Shown here piece after piece: positions 1-6,508 of a stretch of 7,423 nucleotides of DNA. The position numbers were made by a program, and so were the translations under genes. How positions within the stretch are numbered: position 1 is the first letter of the stretch; every line of letters starts with the position of its first letter. A model generated the notes under the pieces. It made no database searches, had not been told where the DNA came from, and saw only the letters and a program-made list of their open reading frames with translations. Source of the stretch: Desulfonatronospira sp. (GTDB lineage Bacteria > Desulfobacterota > Desulfovibrionia > Desulfovibrionales > Desulfonatronovibrionaceae); NCBI GenBank assembly GCA_003563255.1, contig PWSL01000498.1, positions 1 through 7,423 of the forward strand, read 5' to 3'.

Positions 1-78
1 GGGACAGGCACCCCGGCACTTATTTTTTATTGAACAAGAAACAGATTAGAAAAATAAGTGCCGGGAGAGCCAGTCCCC
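1..78. repeat. REP-like inverted-repeat pair, copy 1
   Basis: The arms at 12-27 and 50-65 are perfectly complementary over 16 bp (CCCGGCACTTATTTTT). Outside them, GGGACAGGCAC at 1-11 pairs imperfectly with the complement of AGAGCCAGTCCCC at 66-78. The whole unit can fold as one long hairpin with a 22-nt loop, and its left end may continue beyond the window. A second copy with the same outer ends lies at 216-296. The GGGACAGGCAC motif resembles REP-type repeats that are often linked to IS200-like (RAYT) transposases. No such transposase is present here, so that link is inference. Confidence 0.75.
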
Positions 79-111
79 GTGCTCACTCCCATGCTCTGCG
101 GGGGAGCGCAC
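79..111. repeat. Imperfect hairpin with GCTCTGCGGGGGAGCG core, copy 1
   Basis: GTGC at 79-82 pairs with GCAC at 108-111, and CTCCC at 86-90 pairs with GGGAG at 102-106. The 16-bp core at 93-108 is identical to 2494-2509 inside the gene cluster, and both copies continue with a CTGGA motif a few bases later. This marks a dispersed repeat rather than a gene-specific structure. Confidence 0.6.
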
Positions 112-135
112 CTGGACCGCTTTGTGGTAATTGGT

Positions 136-180
136 GGACGCGGAGCGTCCGGAAGATGTTCCCACGCAGAGCGTGGGAAC
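136..180. repeat. Two adjacent perfect hairpins
   Basis: The first hairpin has arms GGACGC (136-141) and GCGTCC (145-150) around a GGA loop. The second has 10-bp arms GTTCCCACGC (158-167) and GCGTGGGAAC (171-180) around an AGA loop. A seven-base spacer separates them. The second hairpin resembles widespread GTTCCCACGC-type bacterial palindromic repeats. On the minus strand the T-rich tract (about 181-204) precedes the hairpin rather than following it, so this is not a standard terminator for the upstream cluster. Confidence 0.7.
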
Positions 181-215
181 AATAAAAAAACAAAAAAATA
201 TTACCTGTCTCAATT

Positions 216-296
216 GGGGACAGGCACCCCGGCATTTATTTTTCTGAAGGATGTTTGATTGAATATTAAAAATCAGTGCGGGGAAAGCCAGTCCCC
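216..296. repeat. REP-like inverted-repeat pair, copy 2
   Basis: GGGGACAGGCACCCCGGCA at 216-234 faces an imperfect inverted copy at 277-296 (GTGCGGGGAAAGCCAGTCCCC region). The flanking ATTTTT and AAAAAT tracts extend the stem. It has the same ends and orientation as the unit at 1-78, but the loop sequence differs. It lies just past the stop of the CofD-like gene. On the minus strand a T-rich run begins about 13 nt beyond it (about 202-181), so the hairpin could help end the cluster transcript. The distance is long for a classic intrinsic terminator, so I treat termination only as a possibility. Confidence 0.7.
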
Positions 297-331
297 GGAG
301 GTCAATATAAAAGTTTCGCTGCAGTGTTACC

Positions 332-1540
332 TTACACCATTGAAAGCAGTCTCTCAATAATTTTATTTTCATCCAGAAATGACTGGTTTTGCATGGCCGC
401 GATGGGGGCCTGGATTACTTTCACCCCCAGGCTTTCGATACCTTCTATATCTACGCCCCCCTCATATAAGGCGTGATTTTGATCAAGCAAGACAAAATTC
501 AGAAGATCCCGGGTACGGCATTTTTTTTCTGCGCTCCGGTTCAGGTGTTCAAGCAGGATCTGCACCCTCTGCTTGAGCGAAGTGCCCACCTGTTCCGGAT
601 CATGACCGGTATTGGGGATATAGACCTTGGGACATTCGTTGCCGGCAATGGCTGAGCCTGCACCCCGGGGTAAAAGATTGGCCATGAGGCTGGAGTAAAA
701 GCTGCCCATGGGATAACAGATAAGTTCGGCATCATGAATGAGCCTGCGGACCTTTTCCTTAAGACGCGGATAGATGGGAACCGGTGCAGAAAGGCTGCCG
801 GACAGATAAAATTCCCGTACAGGAGAGTCAATGGGTGCCCTTTCCTTGCCGGTCAGTTCGTGCTGGCCCAGCAGGACACGCCCGTTTTCCAGTTTTGAAA
901 TCAGGTGCAGGTGCTTGTTCATAACCGGCCTGACAGTCCCCCGCACTTCAGCCAGCTTGGAAAACAGGAAGATTACCGGATCGATCTGCCGGTTGTGGTT
1001 GAAATAGCCGGCAGCCAGGATAAGGTTACCCACGCTGGCCCCTTTGAGATCAAAATCGTCGGGCATTTTTCCGGCAAAAGCCGTCAGGTGGCTGCAGATT
1101 ATTTTGCGCATGGGGTCGTGAACGCTGCGCACCAGGGGGTGATGCCCGTCAGCCATACGCATGAGCAAGGCTTTAAGCTTCTGGTTGTCCTCGTCTTTGG
1201 GCAGACGGTAGGTGAACAGGCTGTAGATTTCAGGGTTGCCCTTGACGCTTTGATCCGCCAGGGCCATGAGTCGGCTGCGCATGTCGCCCACAGCAGGCAT
1301 TTTAAAGGCATTGCGCAGCTTGGCTGAGCTTCCCCCGGAATCAAAAGGGGTTACCAGGTGAATGGAATTGTGGGTGAAGCGGACCAGGGCCCGGCTCAGG
1401 GGGTTCAATGCAGTGCCGCCGCTGAAAAAAAGGATCCTGGGTCCGAATTCAGGCACCTTGAGATATCTGGACAGCTTTACTGGGTCAGGCAGGCTTATTG
1501 TGCGGCGTATATGAATTTTCTGAGTTGAGTCTGGAGGCAT
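332..1540 (-). CDS. CofD/YvcK-like protein of a GAK-type cluster
   Basis: A 402-residue protein of the CofD/YvcK fold. Family members bind nucleotide or phospho-sugar ligands: CofD transfers phospholactate to the F420 precursor, and YvcK binds UDP-GlcNAc. Visible signatures are FSGGTAL (39-45), DSGGSS (67-72, matching the DDGGSS loop of YvcK), GNLILAA (171-177), PMGSFYSSLMANLLPRG (277-293) and VYIPNTG (306-312). There is no signal peptide, and the spacing of motifs argues for an intact gene. It is the last gene of the cluster, starting 7 nt after the ATP-grasp stop, with only a weak GAAAAG-like ribosome site, so translation is probably coupled. I recall a GAK-system CofD-related family and favour membership in it over true F420 synthesis, because no F420 genes are nearby. 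The substrate is unknown. Confidence 0.85.
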   Translation of the reverse strand: MPPDSTQKIHIRRTISLPDPVKLSRYLKVPEFGPRILFFSGGTALNPLSRALVRFTHNSIHLVTPFDSGGSSAKLRNAFKMPAVGDMRSRLMALADQSVKGNPEIYSLFTYRLPKDEDNQKLKALLMRMADGHHPLVRSVHDPMRKIICSHLTAFAGKMPDDFDLKGASVGNLILAAGYFNHNRQIDPVIFLFSKLAEVRGTVRPVMNKHLHLISKLENGRVLLGQHELTGKERAPIDSPVREFYLSGSLSAPVPIYPRLKEKVRRLIHDAELICYPMGSFYSSLMANLLPRGAGSAIAGNECPKVYIPNTGHDPEQVGTSLKQRVQILLEHLNRSAEKKCRTRDLLNFVLLDQNHALYEGGVDIEGIESLGVKVIQAPIAAMQNQSFLDENKIIERLLSMV

Positions 1541-1547
1541 GTGCTTT

Positions 1548-2444
1548 TCAGGAACGATATTTGAGATTGTTCAGAATATAGTTGGCATACATGTCCGCGG
1601 CGTCTATACCACAGGCCTGGTAAAGCCCGCGGAAGCCCCCAAAGGCCGAGACCTCGAACACCATTGCCCCCTGCTCGGTTTCCACCACGTCGACACAGGT
1701 GAAGTCCAGGTTGAACAGGGCCTGGGCCCTGTGGCCCAGGCCGATTATTGCCGGGTCCGGTTCATAGCGCTCGTATCGCCCACCGCTGGAAATGCAGGTA
1801 TTCCAGGAATCACCCTTGAGTCGGGCATATGTACCGATATACTCTCCGCCTAAAAAAGCCACTCCCAGGTCCCGGCCGGGAATGGAAACCATCTTCTGAA
1901 TGTACATGGTTCTGTTGCCTGAAGCCTGAAATTCGGCAATGGCTGAACGACATTGATCTCCTGCCTCCACCACAAGCATCCCTCTGGCCTTGGACGTGAA
2001 AAGAGGTTTTAAGACCGCCTTTTTGAACCTGTGCACGGTTTTGCAGGCCAGATCCATATCCTCGGTAACCACTGTGGGAGGTATGGGAATGTTTCCTATC
2101 TGCAGATTTACAGTACAACTGAGCCTGTTCACAGCCTGCATAATCATTTCCGGCCGGGAGAAAACCGGTATTGCCATGCTGCAGAAAAAGCGAAGCATTT
2201 CCAGCCTGTTGTACATGTCCGGGGAATACACGGGGCCGATTTTTTTGATAGCCAGTCCGTCCAGGGCAGCCAGGTCCAGGTCCCCGTAAAACAGAGTCTT
2301 CTGGTTTATATCGAAAATCACCGAAGATATGTCCACAACACAGCGAAATCCGGTTTTATTTTCCAGGGCGTCCGCCAGTTTTTCAGTGGACCAGCTGCCA
2401 GAGTTGCCTATGACGGCTATTTTTTTATTTTTATCTTGTCTCAT
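1548..2444 (-). CDS. RimK-like ATP-grasp enzyme of a GAK-type cluster
   Basis: A 298-residue ATP-grasp protein. The family joins a carboxylate to an amine or thiol through an acyl phosphate. The N-terminal third is a RimK-like pre-grasp domain (KKIAVIGNSGSWS at 7-19). VLKPLFTSKARG (144-155) gives the ATP-binding lysine K146 and glycine loop. YIQKMVSIPGRDLGVAFLGG (181-200) matches the RimK strand around its conserved D-x-R region. DFTCVDVVE (247-255) and FEVSAFGGFRG (263-273) form the metal site. In RimK this last motif is usually EVN, and here the Asn is Ser266. The ATG is the only in-frame start after an upstream TGA, and it lacks a clear Shine-Dalgarno sequence. It follows a 214-bp hairpin-rich gap and leads directly into the CofD-like gene. 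The substrate is unknown. Confidence 0.87.
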   Translation of the reverse strand: MRQDKNKKIAVIGNSGSWSTEKLADALENKTGFRCVVDISSVIFDINQKTLFYGDLDLAALDGLAIKKIGPVYSPDMYNRLEMLRFFCSMAIPVFSRPEMIMQAVNRLSCTVNLQIGNIPIPPTVVTEDMDLACKTVHRFKKAVLKPLFTSKARGMLVVEAGDQCRSAIAEFQASGNRTMYIQKMVSIPGRDLGVAFLGGEYIGTYARLKGDSWNTCISSGGRYERYEPDPAIIGLGHRAQALFNLDFTCVDVVETEQGAMVFEVSAFGGFRGLYQACGIDAADMYANYILNNLKYRS

Positions 2445-2484
2445 AGTGGGTAGCTGTCAATCAGGTTTCAAGACAGGCTTTTAT

Positions 2485-2509
2485 CGCTCCCGCGCTCTGC
2501 GGGGGAGCG
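2485..2509. repeat. Hairpin with GCTCTGCGGGGGAGCG core, copy 2
   Basis: CGCTCCCGC (2485-2493) pairs with GCGGGGGAGCG (2499-2509), leaving a two-base bulge and a short loop. The core at 2494-2509 is identical to 93-108, and CTGGA follows at about 2513-2517 as in copy 1. It sits in the untranslated gap upstream of the ATP-grasp start, inside the presumed operon. Confidence 0.65.
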
Positions 2510-2517
2510 TGTCTGGA

Positions 2518-2583
2518 TCCAGCACTCACTTCTGGCAATGGAGAAATACCAGAAAAAAATAGTATTCAAAAGTGAGTGCTGGA
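2518..2583. repeat. Long intergenic hairpin with 14-bp perfect arms
   Basis: TCCAGCACTCACTT (2518-2531) and AAGTGAGTGCTGGA (2570-2583) are perfect inverse complements. Inside them CTGG (2532-2535) can pair with CCAG (2549-2552), with an A-rich bulge on one side. The structure lies between the PhoU/kinase gene and the ATP-grasp gene. It directly adjoins the hairpin at 2485-2509, so the two may form one composite repeat. On the minus-strand transcript it could slow or attenuate transcription, or stabilise a processed RNA end. No T-run follows it, so a simple intrinsic terminator is unlikely. Confidence 0.75.
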
Positions 2584-2658
2584 ATAAACAAGCACCTCGA
2601 AGAGGATTTAACTGGGCGCCTTTACGTGAGAAAAAATGGGTTGCGGGCATAGCCTGTG

Positions 2659-4305
2659 TTAGAAACTGGAATATTTGAATGCTTCTCTCGGCAGAGAGAA
2701 TTGTTTCCAGGGTTTATTTCTGTGGGCGATCAGCTTATCAGCCAGATAAAGGGCCCTTTGATACATGCTCAGGGCGAACTCCTGGTTGAGTTCAAACCTG
2801 GTGGAGGTAAAAAAGGAGCGAATCAGCCCCAGGGCCAGTCTGGCATTGAAAGTATTATCAGCGTTTTCGGCTGCAAACTGTCCGGCGAAATTGTAAAAAT
2901 CAAGGTTGAGCCTGTTAATAACTTTGCGCACGCCGGGGTCAAAAACCGGTTTACGATAGTTGGATACCAGAAATACAGATACATCCTGGACAAAATCCCC
3001 ATAGCAGGACCTGTGCAGGTCAATGAAATATACCTGCTGGTCCTTCTGATTATAGATGATATTGCTGGTATTGAAGTCTCCGTGGATGAATATACAAAAG
3101 GGGGCCTTGAGCTCTGATTCTATATCGCTTAAAATTCTGATGACACTATTCAGAGAGAGTGTGGTCAGCGAGCCTATACCAACCTCGGAAAAGTCGAATT
3201 CAGGATGAATGGTCAGGATGTCGTCGATGCGCTGGGAGAGCTGGTCCATAAAACCTGAACTAACAGGTTTGTTTTTGATGGTGTCATGCCAGATCAGGGT
3301 CAGGGTTTCCTTCAGAATGAACATTGAGTTAGCCAGAGTTTCATCATCCTGGGTCAAAATTGTTTCCTGCAGGGAGCATCCAGGCAGAAATTCCAGCAGC
3401 ATGGAGGCGCTGTTTTTGCCCTGGGTATAACTGAAAACCTTTGGAACCAGGCTGGGGAAGATTCTTTTCCAGGTTTCGATGTTTTCTTTTTCCCTGGATA
3501 TTTTCCGGGTCTTGCCTTCCTTGAAAAGAACCGCCTGGCTTCCGCTTCGGGATGAATCCATGACTTTGCCTATTCTGCATCCGGACCTGGACTCCCAAAT
3601 GGATTCAAATCCTACGTCCTGTATGGAGATGCCGTTGTTGATGGAATCGAGGTTCTCAACCAGGGCATGGTATTGATGGACTTTCAACTTTTCTCCGAAC
3701 ACTGAAAATATAACAGCTTCCCCGATGTTGAGCAGGGCGTCCCCCATTCTTTCCAGATAACGGAATATGAATATGCAGGTAATGAGATCCTGCTTGTTTT
3801 TTTGGGAGTCCAGTTCTTCAATGATCTGGTCAAAAACGCGTTTAAAGAGCTTGTCTATGACGAACTCGGTCTTGCAGATGTTCAGGGCGTAGTTTAGATC
3901 CCTGGTAAAGAGTCCATGCACTACTATTTCCAGGGCATCTGAGAGTTGCTGGAAAAAGGGGCGATAATTATAATTGTCCAGATAATCAACGCTGCTCAGG
4001 TAGTTTAGCTGATCTACAATATAAACGGAAAAATCGCTTATTTTTTCCAGATTGTTGCTGATGATATTGGTTGCCCGGATAAAGTCCACCTGTCTCTTGT
4101 TCAGGTTTTCCTCCCCGTGAATACGGGAGAAGCACAGGTTTTCAATGACAGCTTTGTAGTTGTCTATGCGGTCGTCCCTGGACTTGACCTTGTCCACCAG
4201 GTCCGGACTGGGGTCCTGAATGATTTTTAAAGTGTCCTCCAGTTGTCTGCCGACTTCCAGGACCATAAAGCGGATTTTTTCTTCCAGGTCAATGAAATAA
4301 GGCAT
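2659..4305 (-). CDS. PhoU-like domain fused to APH-like kinase domain
   Basis: A 548-residue two-domain protein. Residues 1 to about 215 are helical and PhoU-like, with both metal-binding-type E-x3-D motifs: NLEKISDF (E87, D91) and RYLERMGDALLNIGE (E185, D189, N193, E196). PhoU proteins read phosphate status. After a linker (about 218-253), residues 254 to about 530 resemble aminoglycoside/choline phosphotransferases: a beta-strand entry (GSQAVLFKEG, 256-264), IHGDFNTSN (407-415) giving catalytic D410 and N415, and VYFIDLHR (425-432) giving the metal-binding D429. Motifs are complete, so it is probably an active kinase. Antibiotic resistance is unlikely given the fusion and context. Its ATG directly follows the TAA of the amphi-Trp gene, with AAGGA seven bases upstream, which supports coupled translation. 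The phosphorylated substrate is unknown. It is likely soluble, as I see no membrane segments. Confidence 0.85.
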   Translation of the reverse strand: MPYFIDLEEKIRFMVLEVGRQLEDTLKIIQDPSPDLVDKVKSRDDRIDNYKAVIENLCFSRIHGEENLNKRQVDFIRATNIISNNLEKISDFSVYIVDQLNYLSSVDYLDNYNYRPFFQQLSDALEIVVHGLFTRDLNYALNICKTEFVIDKLFKRVFDQIIEELDSQKNKQDLITCIFIFRYLERMGDALLNIGEAVIFSVFGEKLKVHQYHALVENLDSINNGISIQDVGFESIWESRSGCRIGKVMDSSRSGSQAVLFKEGKTRKISREKENIETWKRIFPSLVPKVFSYTQGKNSASMLLEFLPGCSLQETILTQDDETLANSMFILKETLTLIWHDTIKNKPVSSGFMDQLSQRIDDILTIHPEFDFSEVGIGSLTTLSLNSVIRILSDIESELKAPFCIFIHGDFNTSNIIYNQKDQQVYFIDLHRSCYGDFVQDVSVFLVSNYRKPVFDPGVRKVINRLNLDFYNFAGQFAAENADNTFNARLALGLIRSFFTSTRFELNQEFALSMYQRALYLADKLIAHRNKPWKQFSLPREAFKYSSF

Positions 4306-4599
4306 TTATCCGTCCTTGGAGACGTTATTCTGTTTGTAGTCGCAAGGCTCTTCCAGATACTCAGGCGAGGACTCATCTTCAGCCCATTTAAAGCTTAAAT
4401 CCAGGGTTATTTCTCCGTCCTTTTTCCTGGCCTTGATAATAAACTTTATTAGCCCGCATGGCTCTAGATTCAGCAATTCTTCTTTGCTTGAAAAATGAAT
4501 TTCGCCCTGCTGGAACCCCTCTTTTAAGGCGTCCAGATATTTGCAGATGGTTTCCCTGTCCTGCAGGGATTCCAGAAAAAATCTCTTCTCCCGTCTCAT
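4306..4599 (-). CDS. Amphi-Trp domain protein
   Basis: A 97-residue protein. The N-terminal part (about 9-31, SLQDRETICKYLDALKEGF) looks helical. It is followed by GEIHFSSKEELLNL (32-45) and alternating hydrophobic strands (LIKFIIKARK, 50-59; ITLDLSFKW, 64-72), ending in the single tryptophan W72. This amphipathic pattern with a closing Trp fits the amphi-Trp domain family, whose function I do not know. The tail (73-97) is acidic and probably disordered. The start overlaps the preceding stop as TAATG, with GGAAG just upstream, and its own stop abuts the PhoU/kinase start. It is therefore embedded in the cluster and likely made in step with both neighbours. A role as small accessory or binding subunit is inference. 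Confidence 0.75.
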   Translation of the reverse strand: MRREKRFFLESLQDRETICKYLDALKEGFQQGEIHFSSKEELLNLEPCGLIKFIIKARKKDGEITLDLSFKWAEDESSPEYLEEPCDYKQNNVSKDG

Positions 4600-5774
4600 T
4601 ATACTTCCAGCCTTGCCTTGTACTCGTTCATGACTTTCCGGCGATCAAAGCCGCCAATTATCAGTGACTTCCTTATGTTCAAATCATCCCAGGCGGGCTG
4701 CACTCCAATTTCCCGGTAATACTTGGCGGCCTCTATTTTGGTGGGGTCCTTGAGTTTTTCCCCCAAGTGGGCGTCATCGCCCATAAATACCAGCAAAGGC
4801 CTCCTGGATCTGTTTCTGGACTTGTTCTGGCGGATGATGACATTGACCAGGAACTCGGTATATTCTCTGGACTGGGGGTTCCAGACTTCATACCCGTCTA
4901 TGTCGTAATCGCAAAGCAGTATGGGCCAGAACTGTTCAGGGTGGGGCACTACTATTCCGCACCCCAGACTTCTGGCCTCTTCGATGACTTCGGAGGTGCG
5001 GTAAAAGTATTCCAGGCTGAAGTTGGTCTTGACGATTTTCTTCACGGACTTGATGAATACCTGGACCCTGTTGATGAACTGGTCGGGGTAAAGATATCTC
5101 TGACCGTCCACAAAGTCCCGCAGCAGTTTGTTTTTCAAAAAGTCTCTGGATATGGTATTTTCGTGTTCCATGAGCAGGCGGTAAAGCTTGTAGGTCTGCA
5201 CTCTGGCGAATTGAACAACATCTTCCCCGACTCCGGTGCCTTCAGCGGCCAGTTGCAGATAGTCCTCCCACTTGGGGTCCATGAAGGTGTCCAGAAGATC
5301 AAAAAGCTGTCTGGAGCGGTATTCATAGGTGTGGTTAAGCATTGATCTCAGAACGCCCGCCCTGTCAGGATCCTCAAGCCTGCAGTGCAGCAACAGCTGG
5401 ACTTTGCGCTGAAATCCCCTGGAATAACAGTCAATTTCCGCACCATAGTATTTATCGTCGTAAGTCAAAAGTTCGTTATGCTGGGTGGGGATGATAAGTT
5501 CCTGCTCCTTATTGGGGAAGGTGTTGTCGATCCTTTTTTTGATGAGTTCCATGGGGATGTATTCCGGGTGCCAGTGCACAGCCAGAACAGTCTTCTGATT
5601 GGGGTGCTCGTTGAGCGGAGTGATGATTTTATACATCTCATCGGGTGTTATCTGGACACAGACAATTTCTGCCAGGATCCTCTGGTCCATTTCCGTGATG
5701 TCCGGCATGGCGGTCTCGGGATCGTACTTGATTTTGTCTTGATCAGACTGTTTATGCTGCATCGAGGTATTCAT
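4599..5774 (-). CDS. PHP-type metallophosphoesterase-like protein
   Basis: A 391-residue protein that I do not recognise by name. It shows a near-complete set of PHP (polymerase and histidinol phosphatase) metal ligands in order: VHWHPE (H67, H69), PTQHNE (H99), GAEID (E113), LLLHCR (H130), VVPHPEQ (H278) and GDDAHLGEK (D334, H336). PHP domains use such residues to bind two or three metals and hydrolyse phosphate esters. The 148-residue stretch between H130 and H278 is long and helical (for example 140-165, 185-245) and looks like an insertion. The last 45 residues may form a small extra domain. It starts 7 nt after the XXXCH stop with only a weak ribosome site; M5 is an alternative start. 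No signal peptide. It may act opposite the kinase in this cluster, but that is inference. Confidence 0.7.
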   Translation of the reverse strand: MNTSMQHKQSDQDKIKYDPETAMPDITEMDQRILAEIVCVQITPDEMYKIITPLNEHPNQKTVLAVHWHPEYIPMELIKKRIDNTFPNKEQELIIPTQHNELLTYDDKYYGAEIDCYSRGFQRKVQLLLHCRLEDPDRAGVLRSMLNHTYEYRSRQLFDLLDTFMDPKWEDYLQLAAEGTGVGEDVVQFARVQTYKLYRLLMEHENTISRDFLKNKLLRDFVDGQRYLYPDQFINRVQVFIKSVKKIVKTNFSLEYFYRTSEVIEEARSLGCGIVVPHPEQFWPILLCDYDIDGYEVWNPQSREYTEFLVNVIIRQNKSRNRSRRPLLVFMGDDAHLGEKLKDPTKIEAAKYYREIGVQPAWDDLNIRKSLIIGGFDRRKVMNEYKARLEV

Positions 5775-5781
5775 AACTTAT

Positions 5782-6486
5782 CTATTTGTATTGCCTGTGG
5801 CAGTCTTTCTGTATCTGGTTTACTTCCAGGCATTTCTGAAAGAAATTTCGGGAATCGTTCTGTTCAAAGCTCTCATGCATTTCCCGGACCTTGTCTTTGA
5901 ATTTCAGGTAAAAATCATCGCCGTAACCTGGGTACTGAACCATGGTTTCCGAATCCTGTATAAATGAAATCAAGTCTTTTTCAGGGGGCAACTGGTAATT
6001 GCGGGCGTTTCTCAGTATTCCGGCAAAGTTTTTTTTCATTCTTTTTTTCAGGATCTTATAGCCTGTATTGCCTCCGGGTGCAGCAGGAGAGGGTGCAGGC
6101 TGGACTGCTTCGCTCCTGACACGTTCTCCTGCTCCGGAATTATCTGCAATCAGGCCTCGGAATACTTTTTTTACCCTGCCTTTCAGTCCTGAGCGCTTGA
6201 ATTTCATCCCGGCCTTGAGTTTTTTAAGGGCGTTTTTTCTGTCTTTCGTTTTATTGTACGACTCTTTATTTTCTGGTTCAGTCCTGGCCTTCTCCAGCTT
6301 GACCCTGAGGGTTAAGCCCAGTTCATGTGGATAAAAAGTTAACTTGAGTTTACGAATTTTTTTCCAGTCTATACTATGACCTTGCAGCTCAATTTTTGAT
6401 TTTTCCACATCCTGGGCCAGATTCGATAAAAAAGTAGATGCCTCTGCGTGGGTGAAATTCTCTGAAAATTTTTTGCTATTACTCAT
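5782..6486 (-). CDS. XXXCH-domain protein, first gene of the cluster
   Basis: A 234-residue protein. I chose the ATG at 6486 over one ten codons upstream (6516) because AGGGAGGAG lies just before it, while the upstream ATG follows a pyrimidine-rich stretch. Residues 1 to about 70 form a domain ending in an amphipathic TFYPHELGLTLRVKLEK strand region. A Lys/Arg-rich segment (about 77-110) and a Pro/Ala-rich linker (about 125-138, APSPAAPGG) follow. The C-terminal domain ends in KCLEVNQIQKDCHRQYK with C229 and H230. This resembles the C-terminal haem segment of class II cytochromes c, but the first Cys of CxxCH is Gln, which fits the XXXCH domain I recall from GAK clusters. There is no signal peptide, so normal periplasmic haem attachment is not expected. 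The PHP-like gene follows after 7 nt. Confidence 0.78.
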   Translation of the reverse strand: MSNSKKFSENFTHAEASTFLSNLAQDVEKSKIELQGHSIDWKKIRKLKLTFYPHELGLTLRVKLEKARTEPENKESYNKTKDRKNALKKLKAGMKFKRSGLKGRVKKVFRGLIADNSGAGERVRSEAVQPAPSPAAPGGNTGYKILKKRMKKNFAGILRNARNYQLPPEKDLISFIQDSETMVQYPGYGDDFYLKFKDKVREMHESFEQNDSRNFFQKCLEVNQIQKDCHRQYK

Positions 6487-6487
6487 A

Positions 6488-6496
6488 CTCCTCCCT
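6488..6496 (-). promoter_or_regulatory. Ribosome binding site of the XXXCH gene
   Basis: On the minus strand this reads AGGGAGGAG, one base before the ATG at 6486. It is the strongest Shine-Dalgarno sequence in the six-gene cluster, and it decides the start over the longer in-frame ATG at 6516. The spacing is short, so the pairing register is probably the upstream AGGGAG part. Confidence 0.75.
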
Positions 6497-6508
6497 GTGA
6501 CCTGCAAG

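Noticed and set aside
46..372. 108-codon minus-strand open frame downstream of the CofD-like gene
   Set aside because: Most of it is translated hairpin repeat, and it overlaps the end of the CofD-like gene. The minus-strand frame at 2468-2650 contains a similar RSPAE-type peptide for the same reason, because it reads the same repeat.
905..1327. 140-codon plus-strand open frame
   Set aside because: It lies antisense within the CofD-like gene, whose motifs are clear. No family signature or ribosome site supports it.
2656..3117. 153-codon plus-strand open frame
   Set aside because: It mirrors the C-terminal part of the PhoU/APH gene, covering the catalytic loop region on the opposite strand.
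2659..4305. Antibiotic resistance (aminoglycoside phosphotransferase) gene
   Set aside because: The APH-like domain is fused to a PhoU-like domain and embedded in a conserved-looking cluster, so a drug substrate is unlikely.
4767..5345. 192-codon plus-strand open frame
   Set aside because: It is antisense to the PHP-like gene, whose ordered metal-ligand motifs identify the real frame.
5385..5900. 171-codon plus-strand open frame spanning a gene junction
   Set aside because: It is antisense to both the PHP-like and XXXCH genes, with no recognisable domain.
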